64,000 bases of DNA from RGEC01 sp964475595 (lineage in GTDB: Bacteria > Bacteroidota > Bacteroidia > NS11-12g > UBA955), in contig CAYYXG010000006.1 in the NCBI GenBank assembly GCA_964475595.1, positions 61,764 through 125,763 of the forward strand. Reading direction: 5' to 3'. The position numbers and the translations under genes were made by a program. The notes beneath the pieces are model-generated. The model did not search any database, was not told the origin of the DNA, and saw only the letters and a list, made by a program, of their open reading frames with translations. This document shows, in pieces, positions 55,806-63,872 of this stretch; positions within the stretch are counted from its first letter, which is position 1; each line of letters begins with the position of its first letter.

Positions 55806-56378
55806 TTACTCGATATGCAATTTCACTTTGAGCGTGCACTCCAAGGGTTTTGTAGTTACCCTGCGGGCTTTGGCACCATACCAATAGGCAATCTCATTGC
55901 TCCGCAAATGTTCTTTCATGTTCACTTTTTCTGTAATGATCATTTTATGGTAGTCGGCATATTCATCATCCAAATCATTGGTAGCCAATAACATTGGTTC
56001 ATTCCAATCGTTTTTGGAAGTATTGAAGGTATTAAAAATTACGGCTCCTACTTCAAAGTTGCCAAGATTGTTATCCTGATCTGCATTATTCACAAAAATT
56101 TCAGCAGATTCCATGCTTATTATTTTCACATCATTCAACGAAAACACACCACCGGTTTCTGCTTTGATGATAGAATCTACATTGATGTAAACTTTTTCGG
56201 TAGCATACTTACCTTCAGCAGTGGTGGATGTGACAATCGGTATGGTAAAATTAACGTTACCGCCCCCGGTTGAAAAGGCTTTAAATAACTTTTCTTTCAA
56301 TTTATCGCAGGAGCTGAATGAAATGGCCGCCATGCTTAAGAAAATGGCAACCGAAAAGAGGGTAATTGACTTTTTCAT
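55806..56378 (-). CDS. Hypothetical lipoprotein
   Basis: A 190-residue protein with a lipoprotein signal (KKSITLFSVAIFLSMAAISF then SSC; C24). The mature part is mostly beta-strand in character, with VNFTIPIVTSTTAEGKYATE and a terminal LECTLKVKLHIE. It does not match a family I recognise; similar beta-sandwich lipoproteins are common in Bacteroidota. It stands alone upstream of the efflux operon, with no evidence that it belongs to it. Confidence 0.6.
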   Translation of the reverse strand: MKKSITLFSVAIFLSMAAISFSSCDKLKEKLFKAFSTGGGNVNFTIPIVTSTTAEGKYATEKVYINVDSIIKAETGGVFSLNDVKIISMESAEIFVNNADQDNNLGNFEVGAVIFNTFNTSKNDWNEPMLLATNDLDDEYADYHKMIITEKVNMKEHLRSNEIAYWYGAKARRVTTKPLECTLKVKLHIE

Positions 56379-56541
56379 AGAGCGAATGTATATGGAAATA
56401 AATACAATTACAACAAAAGATATTATGTACCCAATTTTGCAATAATTGGATTGTTAAATATTTCTGTTATTTCATTATTAATTTTTACCCTAAGTCATCA
56501 ATTTCAAATCGATTATCCATTGAGATTAATAAATTTGACAC

Positions 56542-57954
56542 ATGTTATTAGAAGGTATAAAAAGACAATTCATTTTAAAATTGTTACTGGGTTCAATGCT
56601 GACCATTTCAACGATGTTATTAAATGGTCAGACTCCTGAACTGACAGAGGACAAAATTTTAATAAACAATATTTCAGTTCCTTGGGGATTTACCTTCATC
56701 AATAGTGATGAGGTAATATTTACTGAAAGGCAGGGTAAGCTTTTTCGCTATGTGATATCTACCAATATAAAAACTGAAATTTCCGGCGTACCTGTTGTTT
56801 CACAAAATGGACAGGGTGGGTTATTAGATATTGCATTGCATCCGGAATTTGCAACCAATCGTTTTGTTTACCTAACTTATGCAGTATCTGCCTCCGGTGG
56901 CCAAACCACTGCTCTTGGCCGAGGCAAACTGGTTGATGATAAACTCACGGAGTTTAAGGAGATATTCAGAGCGCTTCCGATAGTCAATTCCGGAGTACAC
57001 TTTGGCTCCAGAATTGTATTTGACAATAACAATAAGATTTATATATCTGTGGGTGACAGAGGCACTCCAGAGCATGCACAAAACAGAAATAATCACTTGG
57101 GAAAAGTATTGAGATTAAATGATGATGGAACGGTACCAAATGACAATCCGCTTATAGACACCCCGAATACAAAACCTGAAATTTACTGTTGGGGAAACCG
57201 TAATATACAGGGCATGGCTATGCACCCGGTTACCGGAGAAATATATGCACATGAACATGGTCCGCGTGGTGGTGATGAACTCAACCTGATCAAACCCAAC
57301 ACAAACTATGGTTGGCCTAAGGTTACCTTTGGCATTAATTACGATGGCACTACAATTACTCCAGATACCACACTGCCGGGGATGACACTACCACTTACCT
57401 ATTGGGTTCCATCTATTGCACCCAGCGGTATGACCTTTTTACGAAACGCACAACAAGCTAACGAGGCCGATATACTAATAGGTGCACTAGCGGGAACGCA
57501 TATACATTGGCTAAAATTGAAAGACGATAAAAAATCGGCATCCTACCGGAGTATGAATGGGTATGCACGTTTTAGGGATGTGCGACAAGCACCTGATGGA
57601 CAGATTTATGCCCTTACCGAATCTCCAAACCGTTTTATACGCCTAAAATCCAATGTTCGTGTTTTCACCTCTTCCGTCACCAACCATAATTTAATTGCAA
57701 TTGACCAATTGAACGTTTACCCTAACCCTCTTGTAACAGGAAGTACTATTTCATTCCATTTATATCAAAACCAAAATGTCTCCTTACGAATTTTGGATAA
57801 CGGAGGTAAGGTAATTATGGAAAATAAAACCAACTTCTATACGAAAGGTACGCACACAATTCAATTAGACACTGATAATATTAGCCCGGGCCTTTATTTC
57901 GTTGAGTTAAAAACAGGAAATCGAAGTACGCTTCAAAAGGTTGTCAAGTTGTAG
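56542..57954 (+). CDS. Secreted glucose/sorbosone dehydrogenase-like protein with type IX sorting domain
   Basis: A 470-residue protein. A signal peptide (about 1-28, ending LLNGQ) leads into a beta-propeller of the soluble PQQ-dependent aldose sugar dehydrogenase family: VPWGFTFINSDEVIFTERQG, GQGGLLDIALHPEF, GNRNIQGMAMHPVTGEIYAH, HGPRGGDELNLIKPNTNYGW. About 80 C-terminal residues form a type A sorting domain (YPNPLVTGSTISFHLYQNQN; ISPGLYFVELKTGN). So it is an extracellular enzyme sent out by the type IX system. PQQ binding is likely but not shown. It lies just before the intergenic boundary of the restriction island. Confidence 0.85.
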   Translation: MLLEGIKRQFILKLLLGSMLTISTMLLNGQTPELTEDKILINNISVPWGFTFINSDEVIFTERQGKLFRYVISTNIKTEISGVPVVSQNGQGGLLDIALHPEFATNRFVYLTYAVSASGGQTTALGRGKLVDDKLTEFKEIFRALPIVNSGVHFGSRIVFDNNNKIYISVGDRGTPEHAQNRNNHLGKVLRLNDDGTVPNDNPLIDTPNTKPEIYCWGNRNIQGMAMHPVTGEIYAHEHGPRGGDELNLIKPNTNYGWPKVTFGINYDGTTITPDTTLPGMTLPLTYWVPSIAPSGMTFLRNAQQANEADILIGALAGTHIHWLKLKDDKKSASYRSMNGYARFRDVRQAPDGQIYALTESPNRFIRLKSNVRVFTSSVTNHNLIAIDQLNVYPNPLVTGSTISFHLYQNQNVSLRILDNGGKVIMENKTNFYTKGTHTIQLDTDNISPGLYFVELKTGNRSTLQKVVKL

Positions 57955-58392
57955 GCACAGAACTGCCAAAAAAATTTAACTACCTGGTATATTTTATCAA
58001 GATAGTTGGCGCTTGATTCCAACTGAGTAATTGTTGGTGTATGGCCGCATATAACTTATTTGACCATGCCTAATTCAGTTGCTTTCTTGTAATGCTATAC
58101 AATCAATAATCCAAAGGGATTTTTTAAAACCTATATTCTTCCACTTTCATTTTGACAATCCTGCCATCTCTCACCACCACCAGAGGGGATTTCTTTTGTT
58201 TTGTAAATGCAAGGCCTTTATAATGTTAACTTTTTATTCATTATGAATCAGGGAAGGGTTATTTAGATTTTCTGATTTCATCGAATTTAAACGGATTTAT
58301 AATTTATTCCATAGCAAAAAAATTTGAAATGCCCGTTCAGGGGTTTCAAAATTATTATCCCAGATAAGTGCATTGTCGGCTATTGTCAAATT

Positions 58393-58488
58393 GATCCCGC
58401 TGAGACTTCCCGACCCCTTTGGGTACGGGATCCCAGCAGGACACATAAAAAAAGCGGCCTTTAAGCCGCTTTGTGATCCCGCTGGGAT
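58393..58488. repeat. Palindrome cluster with repeated GATCCCGCTG
   Basis: GATCCCGCTG occurs at 58393-58402 and 58475-58484. Hairpin 1 pairs TCCCGACCC (58408-58416) with GGGTACGGGA (58421-58430, one bulge). Hairpin 2 pairs AAAGCGGC (58451-58458) with GCCGCTTT (58465-58472). Around hairpin 2, ATCCCAGCAGG (58430-58440) pairs imperfectly with CCGCTGGGAT (58479-58488), which extends the palindrome to about 59 bp. Confidence 0.7.
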
Positions 58489-58519
58489 GTTTTTTGTCTT
58501 CTATAACATACACAAAGTG

Positions 58520-58568
58520 AATGATTTAGTGAACACAAAAAATGATTTGGCAAACATTTGGCAAACAT
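58520..58568 (+). promoter_or_regulatory. Direct repeats upstream of the controller gene (possible operator)
   Basis: AATGATTTAGTGAACAC (58520-58536) and AATGATTTGGCAAACAT (58541-58557) are near-copies 21 bp apart, and a third partial copy ATTTGGCAAACAT follows (58556-58568). Spacing by whole helical turns suggests protein binding sites. The obvious candidate is the Xre controller encoded 89 bp downstream. Confidence 0.45.
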
Positions 58569-58614
58569 CTCAAGACCTTTTAAACATCAATGTTAATAAA
58601 ACATGTTCAATATA

Positions 58615-58647
58615 TTGCACCTGCAGCCCTGACAAAATGTATATTTG
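58615..58647 (+). promoter_or_regulatory. Promoter of the controller gene
   Basis: TTG (58615-58617), 22 nt, TATATTTG (58640-58647). The box ends 9 nt before the ATG, so the mRNA would have almost no leader. Confidence 0.7.
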
Positions 58648-58656
58648 AGCACAACT

Positions 58657-58896
58657 ATGGTAGCTACTTCAATGTTAAACAAAGATAGGATTGTGGAATA
58701 TCGATTTAAACTCGGTGAGAAGATCAAATACATAAGGGAATTAAGAGGTTACAGCCAGGAACAACTAGCGGATATGATGGACATTAACCGCTCTACAATA
58801 TCAAAAATCGAAAATGGAAAATTCAGCATAACAGTTGACTACTTAGTGCGGTTTTCTATTTTTCTAGATTATGAATTCAAGGTAATCGAAAGGTGA
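58657..58896 (+). CDS. Xre-family HTH controller of the restriction-modification system
   Basis: A 79-residue DNA-binding protein. The helix-turn-helix is in KIKYIRELRGYSQEQLADMM then INRSTISKIENGK (about 20-55). It resembles controller (C) proteins of type II restriction systems in size and place. I choose ATG 58657; a TTG at 58645 is in frame but lies inside the TATATTTG promoter box. It probably times the expression of the methyltransferases and nuclease; the repeats upstream are candidate operators. Confidence 0.8.
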   Translation: MVATSMLNKDRIVEYRFKLGEKIKYIRELRGYSQEQLADMMDINRSTISKIENGKFSITVDYLVRFSIFLDYEFKVIER

Positions 58897-59021
58897 CTGT
58901 TAGAATAAATAGATTTAAACAACTTTCTCAATCTATAACTAAAGAAAGATTAATTGCATGATAAGCAAGACTTCTGATACTCTTGAGTTTAAAATAAATA
59001 CCATTTTTCCAAAAATTAATT

Positions 59022-60239
59022 ATGCCGATTAAAAAACAAGACAAATTGACATTCATAGATTTATTTGCAGGTTGTGGTGGTTTGTCTGAAGGGTTTTACA
59101 GACAAGGTTTTAAAGCTCTGACACATGTTGAATTTGATCATTTTGCATGTGAAAGTCTTCGAACTAGAATGCGGCATTATGGATTCCTTGATGCTCAGAT
59201 AAGCGTTCTTGAAAAAGATATCACTGATGAAGATATCTTACAAAGTATTGAAAAAGAGATAAATAATGAAGCAGTGGACTTAATCATTGGAGGTCCCCCA
59301 TGCCAGGCATACTCTTCATTAGGACGAGCAAAAGATGATAACGGTATGCAAAATGACCCTCGCAACTTTTTATTTGAGAGCTATGAAAGAATACTAACAC
59401 ATTTCAAACCAAAGATTTTTGTTTTTGAAAATGTAACGGGATTGCTTACCGCAAAAATTGGAGGCAAAAAAATTGTAGATAATATACTCAAACAACTCGG
59501 CCAAGAATATAATCTAATTGAAAACCCATATGATATGGTATTAAATTCTTGTGACTATGGTGTACCTCAAGTTCGCAAAAGAGTAATTTTAATTGGTGTG
59601 CGAAAGGATATTAAACTTAAACCAAAAGAAATTTACAATGGAATAATAAAAACACATTACAATCCAGAATCTTCAGATGAAGAAAGGAAAAATAAACGTA
59701 AATATGTGACTGTCAAGGAAGCAATTTCTGATTTGCCTTTTTTAAAACCTGGCCAAGGTTCAACATACACAGAGCATAGAGTTAATTTATGGAATGATTT
59801 TTTAGATAAAATAAGAGCACGGGAGAGCAATATAATTGCTGATCATGTTGCCAGAAGTCACAACGATGTTGACAAAAGAAGATATTATGAAATGAGTAAA
59901 AACAAATGGACCTTCAAAGATTTATTAGAAAAAATGCCAGAACTCAACCACATGAAACAGCGTGTATTTGACAATAGTTATGTAGTTCAATTTTGGGATT
60001 TACCTGCAAGAACAATAATTGCACACCTTTACAAAGATGGTAATCAATTTATCCATCCGGATTATAAACAAGCAAGAACTTTAACCCCTAGGGAAGCGGC
60101 TAGATTGCAATCATTTCCAGATGACTTTGTCTTCGAAGGTTCAAGAACGCAACAATACAAACAAATTGGCAACGCTGTTCCTCCATTAATGGCAGAAGCT
60201 ATTGCTAAGAGCATAAAAAAAGCACTTTTAGGATTATAA
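59022..60239 (+). CDS. DNA (cytosine-5)-methyltransferase 1 of a LlaJI-like system
   Basis: A 405-residue m5C methyltransferase with all main motifs: I FIDLFAGCGGLSEGF (11-25), IV GGPPCQAYSS with catalytic C94, VI FVFENVTG, VIII RKRVILIGVR, IX TPREAARLQSFPDDF and X QIGNAVPPLMAEAIA. The variable target-recognition region lies between VIII and IX (about 195-350). Together with the next gene it forms a pair, as expected when the recognition site is asymmetric and each strand needs its own enzyme (as in LlaJI). Codon use and G+C are far lower than in the chromosome around. Confidence 0.93.
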   Translation: MPIKKQDKLTFIDLFAGCGGLSEGFYRQGFKALTHVEFDHFACESLRTRMRHYGFLDAQISVLEKDITDEDILQSIEKEINNEAVDLIIGGPPCQAYSSLGRAKDDNGMQNDPRNFLFESYERILTHFKPKIFVFENVTGLLTAKIGGKKIVDNILKQLGQEYNLIENPYDMVLNSCDYGVPQVRKRVILIGVRKDIKLKPKEIYNGIIKTHYNPESSDEERKNKRKYVTVKEAISDLPFLKPGQGSTYTEHRVNLWNDFLDKIRARESNIIADHVARSHNDVDKRRYYEMSKNKWTFKDLLEKMPELNHMKQRVFDNSYVVQFWDLPARTIIAHLYKDGNQFIHPDYKQARTLTPREAARLQSFPDDFVFEGSRTQQYKQIGNAVPPLMAEAIAKSIKKALLGL

Positions 60240-60241
60240 AT

Positions 60242-61762
60242 ATGTTTAAGAATATTAATACTATAAAAGCAAATGAAAAAAAATATTTCATTGAAATAGT
60301 GACATTTTATGTCAAATTGTTAAATTCATTCGCTTTAAAAAACCAATTTCATGCACACGTTGGAGACCTTACAATTTCAAAAGAGGTAATTGAACGACTC
60401 AAACAGTTAGAAATTATGTCATTTGGAACAAAAGAAGAACAAAAAATACTGAAAACTATACTTCCTCCCCTTCTTTTTAATGAATTCATAGCTGCTGTAA
60501 AGTTCAATATTGAATATAAATCACAAATCGGTAGTTTACTTGATAAAATAGATCCGAGTAAAAGAAGGGAAGTTCAAAAAATTGCTAATTCCAGCAGAAA
60601 GCCAAAAACAGTCGATTTTTTCTGCGGTGCAGGTGGCTTGAGTCTTGGCTTTGGACTTGAAGGCTATCAGCTAGAACTGGCAAATGACAATGAAGACGTA
60701 TGTATTGAGACATTTAGGTATAATCATCCTGAAATTAGCGAAAACAAAGTGATTAAAGGAGATATACGAGAATTAGTTAATGAAATAGAAAATCACATTA
60801 ATAATGAAATAGATGTTGTTATGGGAGGTCCGCCCTGTCAAGGCTTTAGTTCAGCAAACCAACAAAGAATAATTGATGACCCTAGAAATGAACTCTATAA
60901 ATACTTTATTAAAGCCGTTGAAAAAATAGCCCCAAAATTTGTTATAATGGAGAATGTCAAAGGTATGCTACCATACGCCCAGCAAATAATCGAAGACTAC
61001 AATAACATAAAAGTGGAAATCGCAAATAAAACACTCACATATATAGTACATTGCAAAGTTTTAAGTTCCGACAATTTTGGGGTAGCACAAAAAAGAGAAC
61101 GTTTGATTTTCATTGGGATACGCGAAGATATAATAGAATTGAAGAAAATAACTCCACTTCAAATTTTTCAACAAATAGACAATAATTGCAAAAATGCAAA
61201 AAAACATCTACTCAAAGATGCTTTAGCATATATAAAACCGCTTGAAGCCCCAAGAGAAAAGAATATGACAGAGGTTGATGACGAAGTTACGGGTAAGAAA
61301 GTCGATATAAATACTTTTGTTGGGAATGAGAATACATACCTAAAATTAATTAATCAGAACAGAAAAATAGATTATATTTTTAATCACAAAGCTCGTTACA
61401 CAAATGATATTAATTACGAGATCTACAAAACTTTAAAACAAGGCGAAGACGGAGCTTGCGAATCGGTAAAGCACATTATGCCTTATTTACACCGAAATCA
61501 CATTTTTAAGGACAAATATTACAAACTTGTTGAAGACAAACCCTCACGTACAATTACTGCACATTTAAAAATGGACTGTCATTCTCACATACATCCGAAA
61601 CAAATAAGAAGTATTACTCCAAGAGAAGCCGCAAGAATTCAATCATTTCCAGATGATTATGCTTTTCTTGGTGCTTATTTAAAAACATACATGCAAATAG
61701 GCAATGCTGTTCCACCTGTAATGGCAAGAGGAATTGCTAAAGCAATAAAACAATATTTATAA
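60242..61762 (+). CDS. DNA (cytosine-5)-methyltransferase 2 of a LlaJI-like system
   Basis: A 506-residue m5C methyltransferase. About 120 N-terminal residues of helical character (AT-rich, no recognised domain) precede motif I TVDFFCGAGGLSLGFG (123-138). Then come motif IV GGPPCQGFSSANQQR (C199), MENVKGML, RERLIFIGIRE, TPREAARIQSFPDDYAF and IGNAVPPVMARGIAKAI. It starts 2 nt after the first methyltransferase. The two enzymes differ widely outside the motifs, so they are not a recent duplication. The first 60 bases are only 15% G+C by count. Confidence 0.93.
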   Translation: MFKNINTIKANEKKYFIEIVTFYVKLLNSFALKNQFHAHVGDLTISKEVIERLKQLEIMSFGTKEEQKILKTILPPLLFNEFIAAVKFNIEYKSQIGSLLDKIDPSKRREVQKIANSSRKPKTVDFFCGAGGLSLGFGLEGYQLELANDNEDVCIETFRYNHPEISENKVIKGDIRELVNEIENHINNEIDVVMGGPPCQGFSSANQQRIIDDPRNELYKYFIKAVEKIAPKFVIMENVKGMLPYAQQIIEDYNNIKVEIANKTLTYIVHCKVLSSDNFGVAQKRERLIFIGIREDIIELKKITPLQIFQQIDNNCKNAKKHLLKDALAYIKPLEAPREKNMTEVDDEVTGKKVDINTFVGNENTYLKLINQNRKIDYIFNHKARYTNDINYEIYKTLKQGEDGACESVKHIMPYLHRNHIFKDKYYKLVEDKPSRTITAHLKMDCHSHIHPKQIRSITPREAARIQSFPDDYAFLGAYLKTYMQIGNAVPPVMARGIAKAIKQYL

Positions 61763-61764
61763 AT

Positions 61765-63192
61765 ATGATAAAAATGAAATTTGAGAAAGTATTATCCAAT
61801 TCAAATATTGGAGCGGCAGGCATGCACGATCGATACATTACAATACCAAAGACCCAAGTAAATCCGGAAGAATTCTTTGGCAACCCTCCGAAACAAATCA
61901 CAGTCAAGGATACTTGTTTTAATCTTAAGTATATTTTACCTTATAGAAAGGAGGCCAACGGTGAGTATCGATTAACAAGAATTGGGGACTATTTTGACAC
62001 AATTAAGGCAAATGTTGGTGATAGAATTGTTTTTGAAAAACATTCTGATGGCCAAATTTCAATACAATTAATAAAAAGTACTTCTAATGCTATCAATGAT
62101 TTTATTCATGCTGTTTGCTCTTCAGGTTTAAAATATGAGGTCCAAATAATATACAGATTTATTGCATCTCTCCTCACCAAACCCTTCGTCATCCTCACCG
62201 GTCTCTCCGGTTCCGGTAAAACTAAACTGGCACAGGCCTTTGTGCAATGGATTTGTCAGGATGAAAGTCAGTACCGCATTATTCCAGTGGGTGCCGACTG
62301 GACCAACCGTGAACCCCTTTTGGGTTATCCCAATGCTTTGAAGCCACAAGAATATGTAAAACCCGACAGTGGTGTACTGGATTTAATCATTCAGGCCAAC
62401 AATCAACCTGAACTTCCACATTTCCTCATTCTAGATGAAATGAATCTGAGCCATGTGGAACGATATTTTGCCGACTTTCTGAGTGTAATGGAATCGAAAG
62501 AAGAAATTCCGTTGTTTGCCGAAGGAACGGTGCAGAACGGAGTTCCGGCAAAACTAAAGGTTCCATCCAATCTATTTATTATCGGCACCGTGAACATTGA
62601 CGAAACTACCAACATGTTCAGTCCGAAAGTGCTCGATAGAGCCAACACCATTGAGTTCAGGGTTACTAAGGATGAAATAAAAAACTTTCTGGACAATATC
62701 AGAGACATTAACATGGATACCATTACGGGCAAAGGTGCTGGCATGGCCAAAAGCTTTTTGGAAAGGGCAGCCTGTAAAGAATTTGCTACTACTGATATCA
62801 CCGAAATCAATGAGGCTTTGGTTCAGTTCTTTGGTGAGCTGAAGAAAAACGGGGCAGAATTTGGCTACCGCAGTGCCACCGAAATACTGCGTTTGATTTA
62901 TCAGCTTACTAATTTGGATAGTACACTTAAAACCAATCAAAAGATTGACATTGCCATTATGCAGAAGTTGCTGCCCAAGCTTCATGGTTCACGCAGAAAG
63001 TTGTGTCCTGTGTTGGAAACGCTGGGTTCGTTCTGCATTACGGGTAATGTGAGCATCATTAAGGACGTGTTTGACAAAACAGAATTTGACTACAATGGTG
63101 CCAATGTGCTATATCCGCTTTCGCTTGAAAAAATTGCCCGTATGTATCGCGGAGCCATTGACAACGGATTTGCTAGTTTTGCTGAAGCTTGA
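61765..63192 (+). CDS. McrB/LlaJI.R1-like restriction GTPase with N-terminal DNA-binding domain
   Basis: A 475-residue subunit. Residues 20-105 (RYITIPKTQVNPEEFFGN ... VGDRIVFEKHSDGQISIQLI) resemble the B3-like DNA-binding fold of EcoRII-N and LlaJI.R1. The AAA+ domain has Walker A GLSGSGKT (146-153), Walker B FLILDEMNLSHVERYF and the McrB-type motif TVNIDETT, followed by LDRANTIEF. In this system the GTPase binds a specific site and drives cleavage by an McrC-like partner. G+C changes abruptly at about residue 132, between the two domains. It is complete: McrB and its relatives have this length. Confidence 0.88.
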   Translation: MIKMKFEKVLSNSNIGAAGMHDRYITIPKTQVNPEEFFGNPPKQITVKDTCFNLKYILPYRKEANGEYRLTRIGDYFDTIKANVGDRIVFEKHSDGQISIQLIKSTSNAINDFIHAVCSSGLKYEVQIIYRFIASLLTKPFVILTGLSGSGKTKLAQAFVQWICQDESQYRIIPVGADWTNREPLLGYPNALKPQEYVKPDSGVLDLIIQANNQPELPHFLILDEMNLSHVERYFADFLSVMESKEEIPLFAEGTVQNGVPAKLKVPSNLFIIGTVNIDETTNMFSPKVLDRANTIEFRVTKDEIKNFLDNIRDINMDTITGKGAGMAKSFLERAACKEFATTDITEINEALVQFFGELKKNGAEFGYRSATEILRLIYQLTNLDSTLKTNQKIDIAIMQKLLPKLHGSRRKLCPVLETLGSFCITGNVSIIKDVFDKTEFDYNGANVLYPLSLEKIARMYRGAIDNGFASFAEA

Positions 63193-63213
63193 TTTCATCC
63201 GGAGATTGTTATA

Positions 63214-63835
63214 ATGATTACGAAAGAACATTATCATGAAATTACATCTAAATACGATGAGTTTGCAAGTTGGGCAGTGTGGGCAAAAGAAGGCTTAAAG
63301 CCCAAATCCAATATTGGCGATATGAGCATATTCGATTTAATTCAAAATCCCAAATTACTTGATATGCTTAAACCTGATGTAATCATGGTAGGCCCTGAAG
63401 AAGCAGGTAATGTTACTTTACTACATTTGAAGACCAAAAAACCAATGAACAAAATAATGAAACAGAAAGAAGAACCAAAGAGCAAGAAGAAATTGACAAA
63501 AGACCAAACAAACCAAATAATGTCATATCCCGCTTATTGGAGGAATACTCTAAAAGAGTCAGCTCTAAGAGGGGATTCAATAGAAGAGACGTACAAGGAG
63601 TTAAAAGATTTGGAGAATATGATGTAAACGTAGTAGCAGAATACACCTTAGATAAACGAATAGATGAGGGAATAAAGAAATTAAAGACCTGAAGTGTATT
63701 GACCCATTTATTATTGCATTCGGAAATGTAACATATGAATTGTTAAAAATGCACTTTGGTGATACATACAGAATCCATAAGGTAATGCATTACAGTCAAC
63801 AGATAAGTGAAGAGAAATACAAGGATGTTATTTGA
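63214..63835 (+). pseudogene. Broken gene, ends of a conserved protein around an unrelated insert
   Basis: The first 60 codons (63214-63393) read TSKYDEFASWAVWAKEGLKP and KSNIGDMSIF and end in VIMVG, like the start of a bacterial family I know only as hypothetical (SKYG..SSWAVW.....KPKSNIGDLSIF). The matching C-terminus, DPFIIAFGNVTYELLKMHFG to the stop, lies in another frame at 63686-63835. Between them, 63394-63685 encodes lysine-rich sequence with no resemblance to the family and is open in two frames. The first frame stops at 63627. So the gene was disrupted by insertion or rearrangement, unless the middle is a sequence error. Confidence 0.6.
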
Positions 63836-63872
63836 GAAACACTAAATATTAAAAATAAAATCTGGTCTTAAA

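Larger units (their letters stand above)
57955..58639 (+). other. Intergenic stretch of about 685 bases without a supported gene
   Basis: I see no convincing coding frame. A 91-codon frame (58373-58648) has no family resemblance and crosses a palindrome. The stretch holds a cluster of hairpins (58393-58488), short direct repeats (58520-58568) and the left part of a promoter (58615 onward). The first 400 bases (57955-58350) are AT-rich with only weak features. It is probably the left margin of the restriction-modification island. Confidence 0.5.

Noticed and set aside
58421..58488. tRNA 3' fragment as an integration site of the island
   Set aside because: Short likeness to a T arm (GGGATCCCAGCAGGACACA), but no cloverleaf, no intact tRNA and no integrase are present; the palindromes explain it better.
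58373..58648. A 91-codon plus-strand frame before the controller gene
   Set aside because: It crosses the palindrome cluster and the promoter, has no family resemblance and no start signals.
58645..58656. TTG start for the Xre controller
   Set aside because: The TTG is inside the TATATTTG promoter box; ATG 58657 keeps the whole HTH domain.
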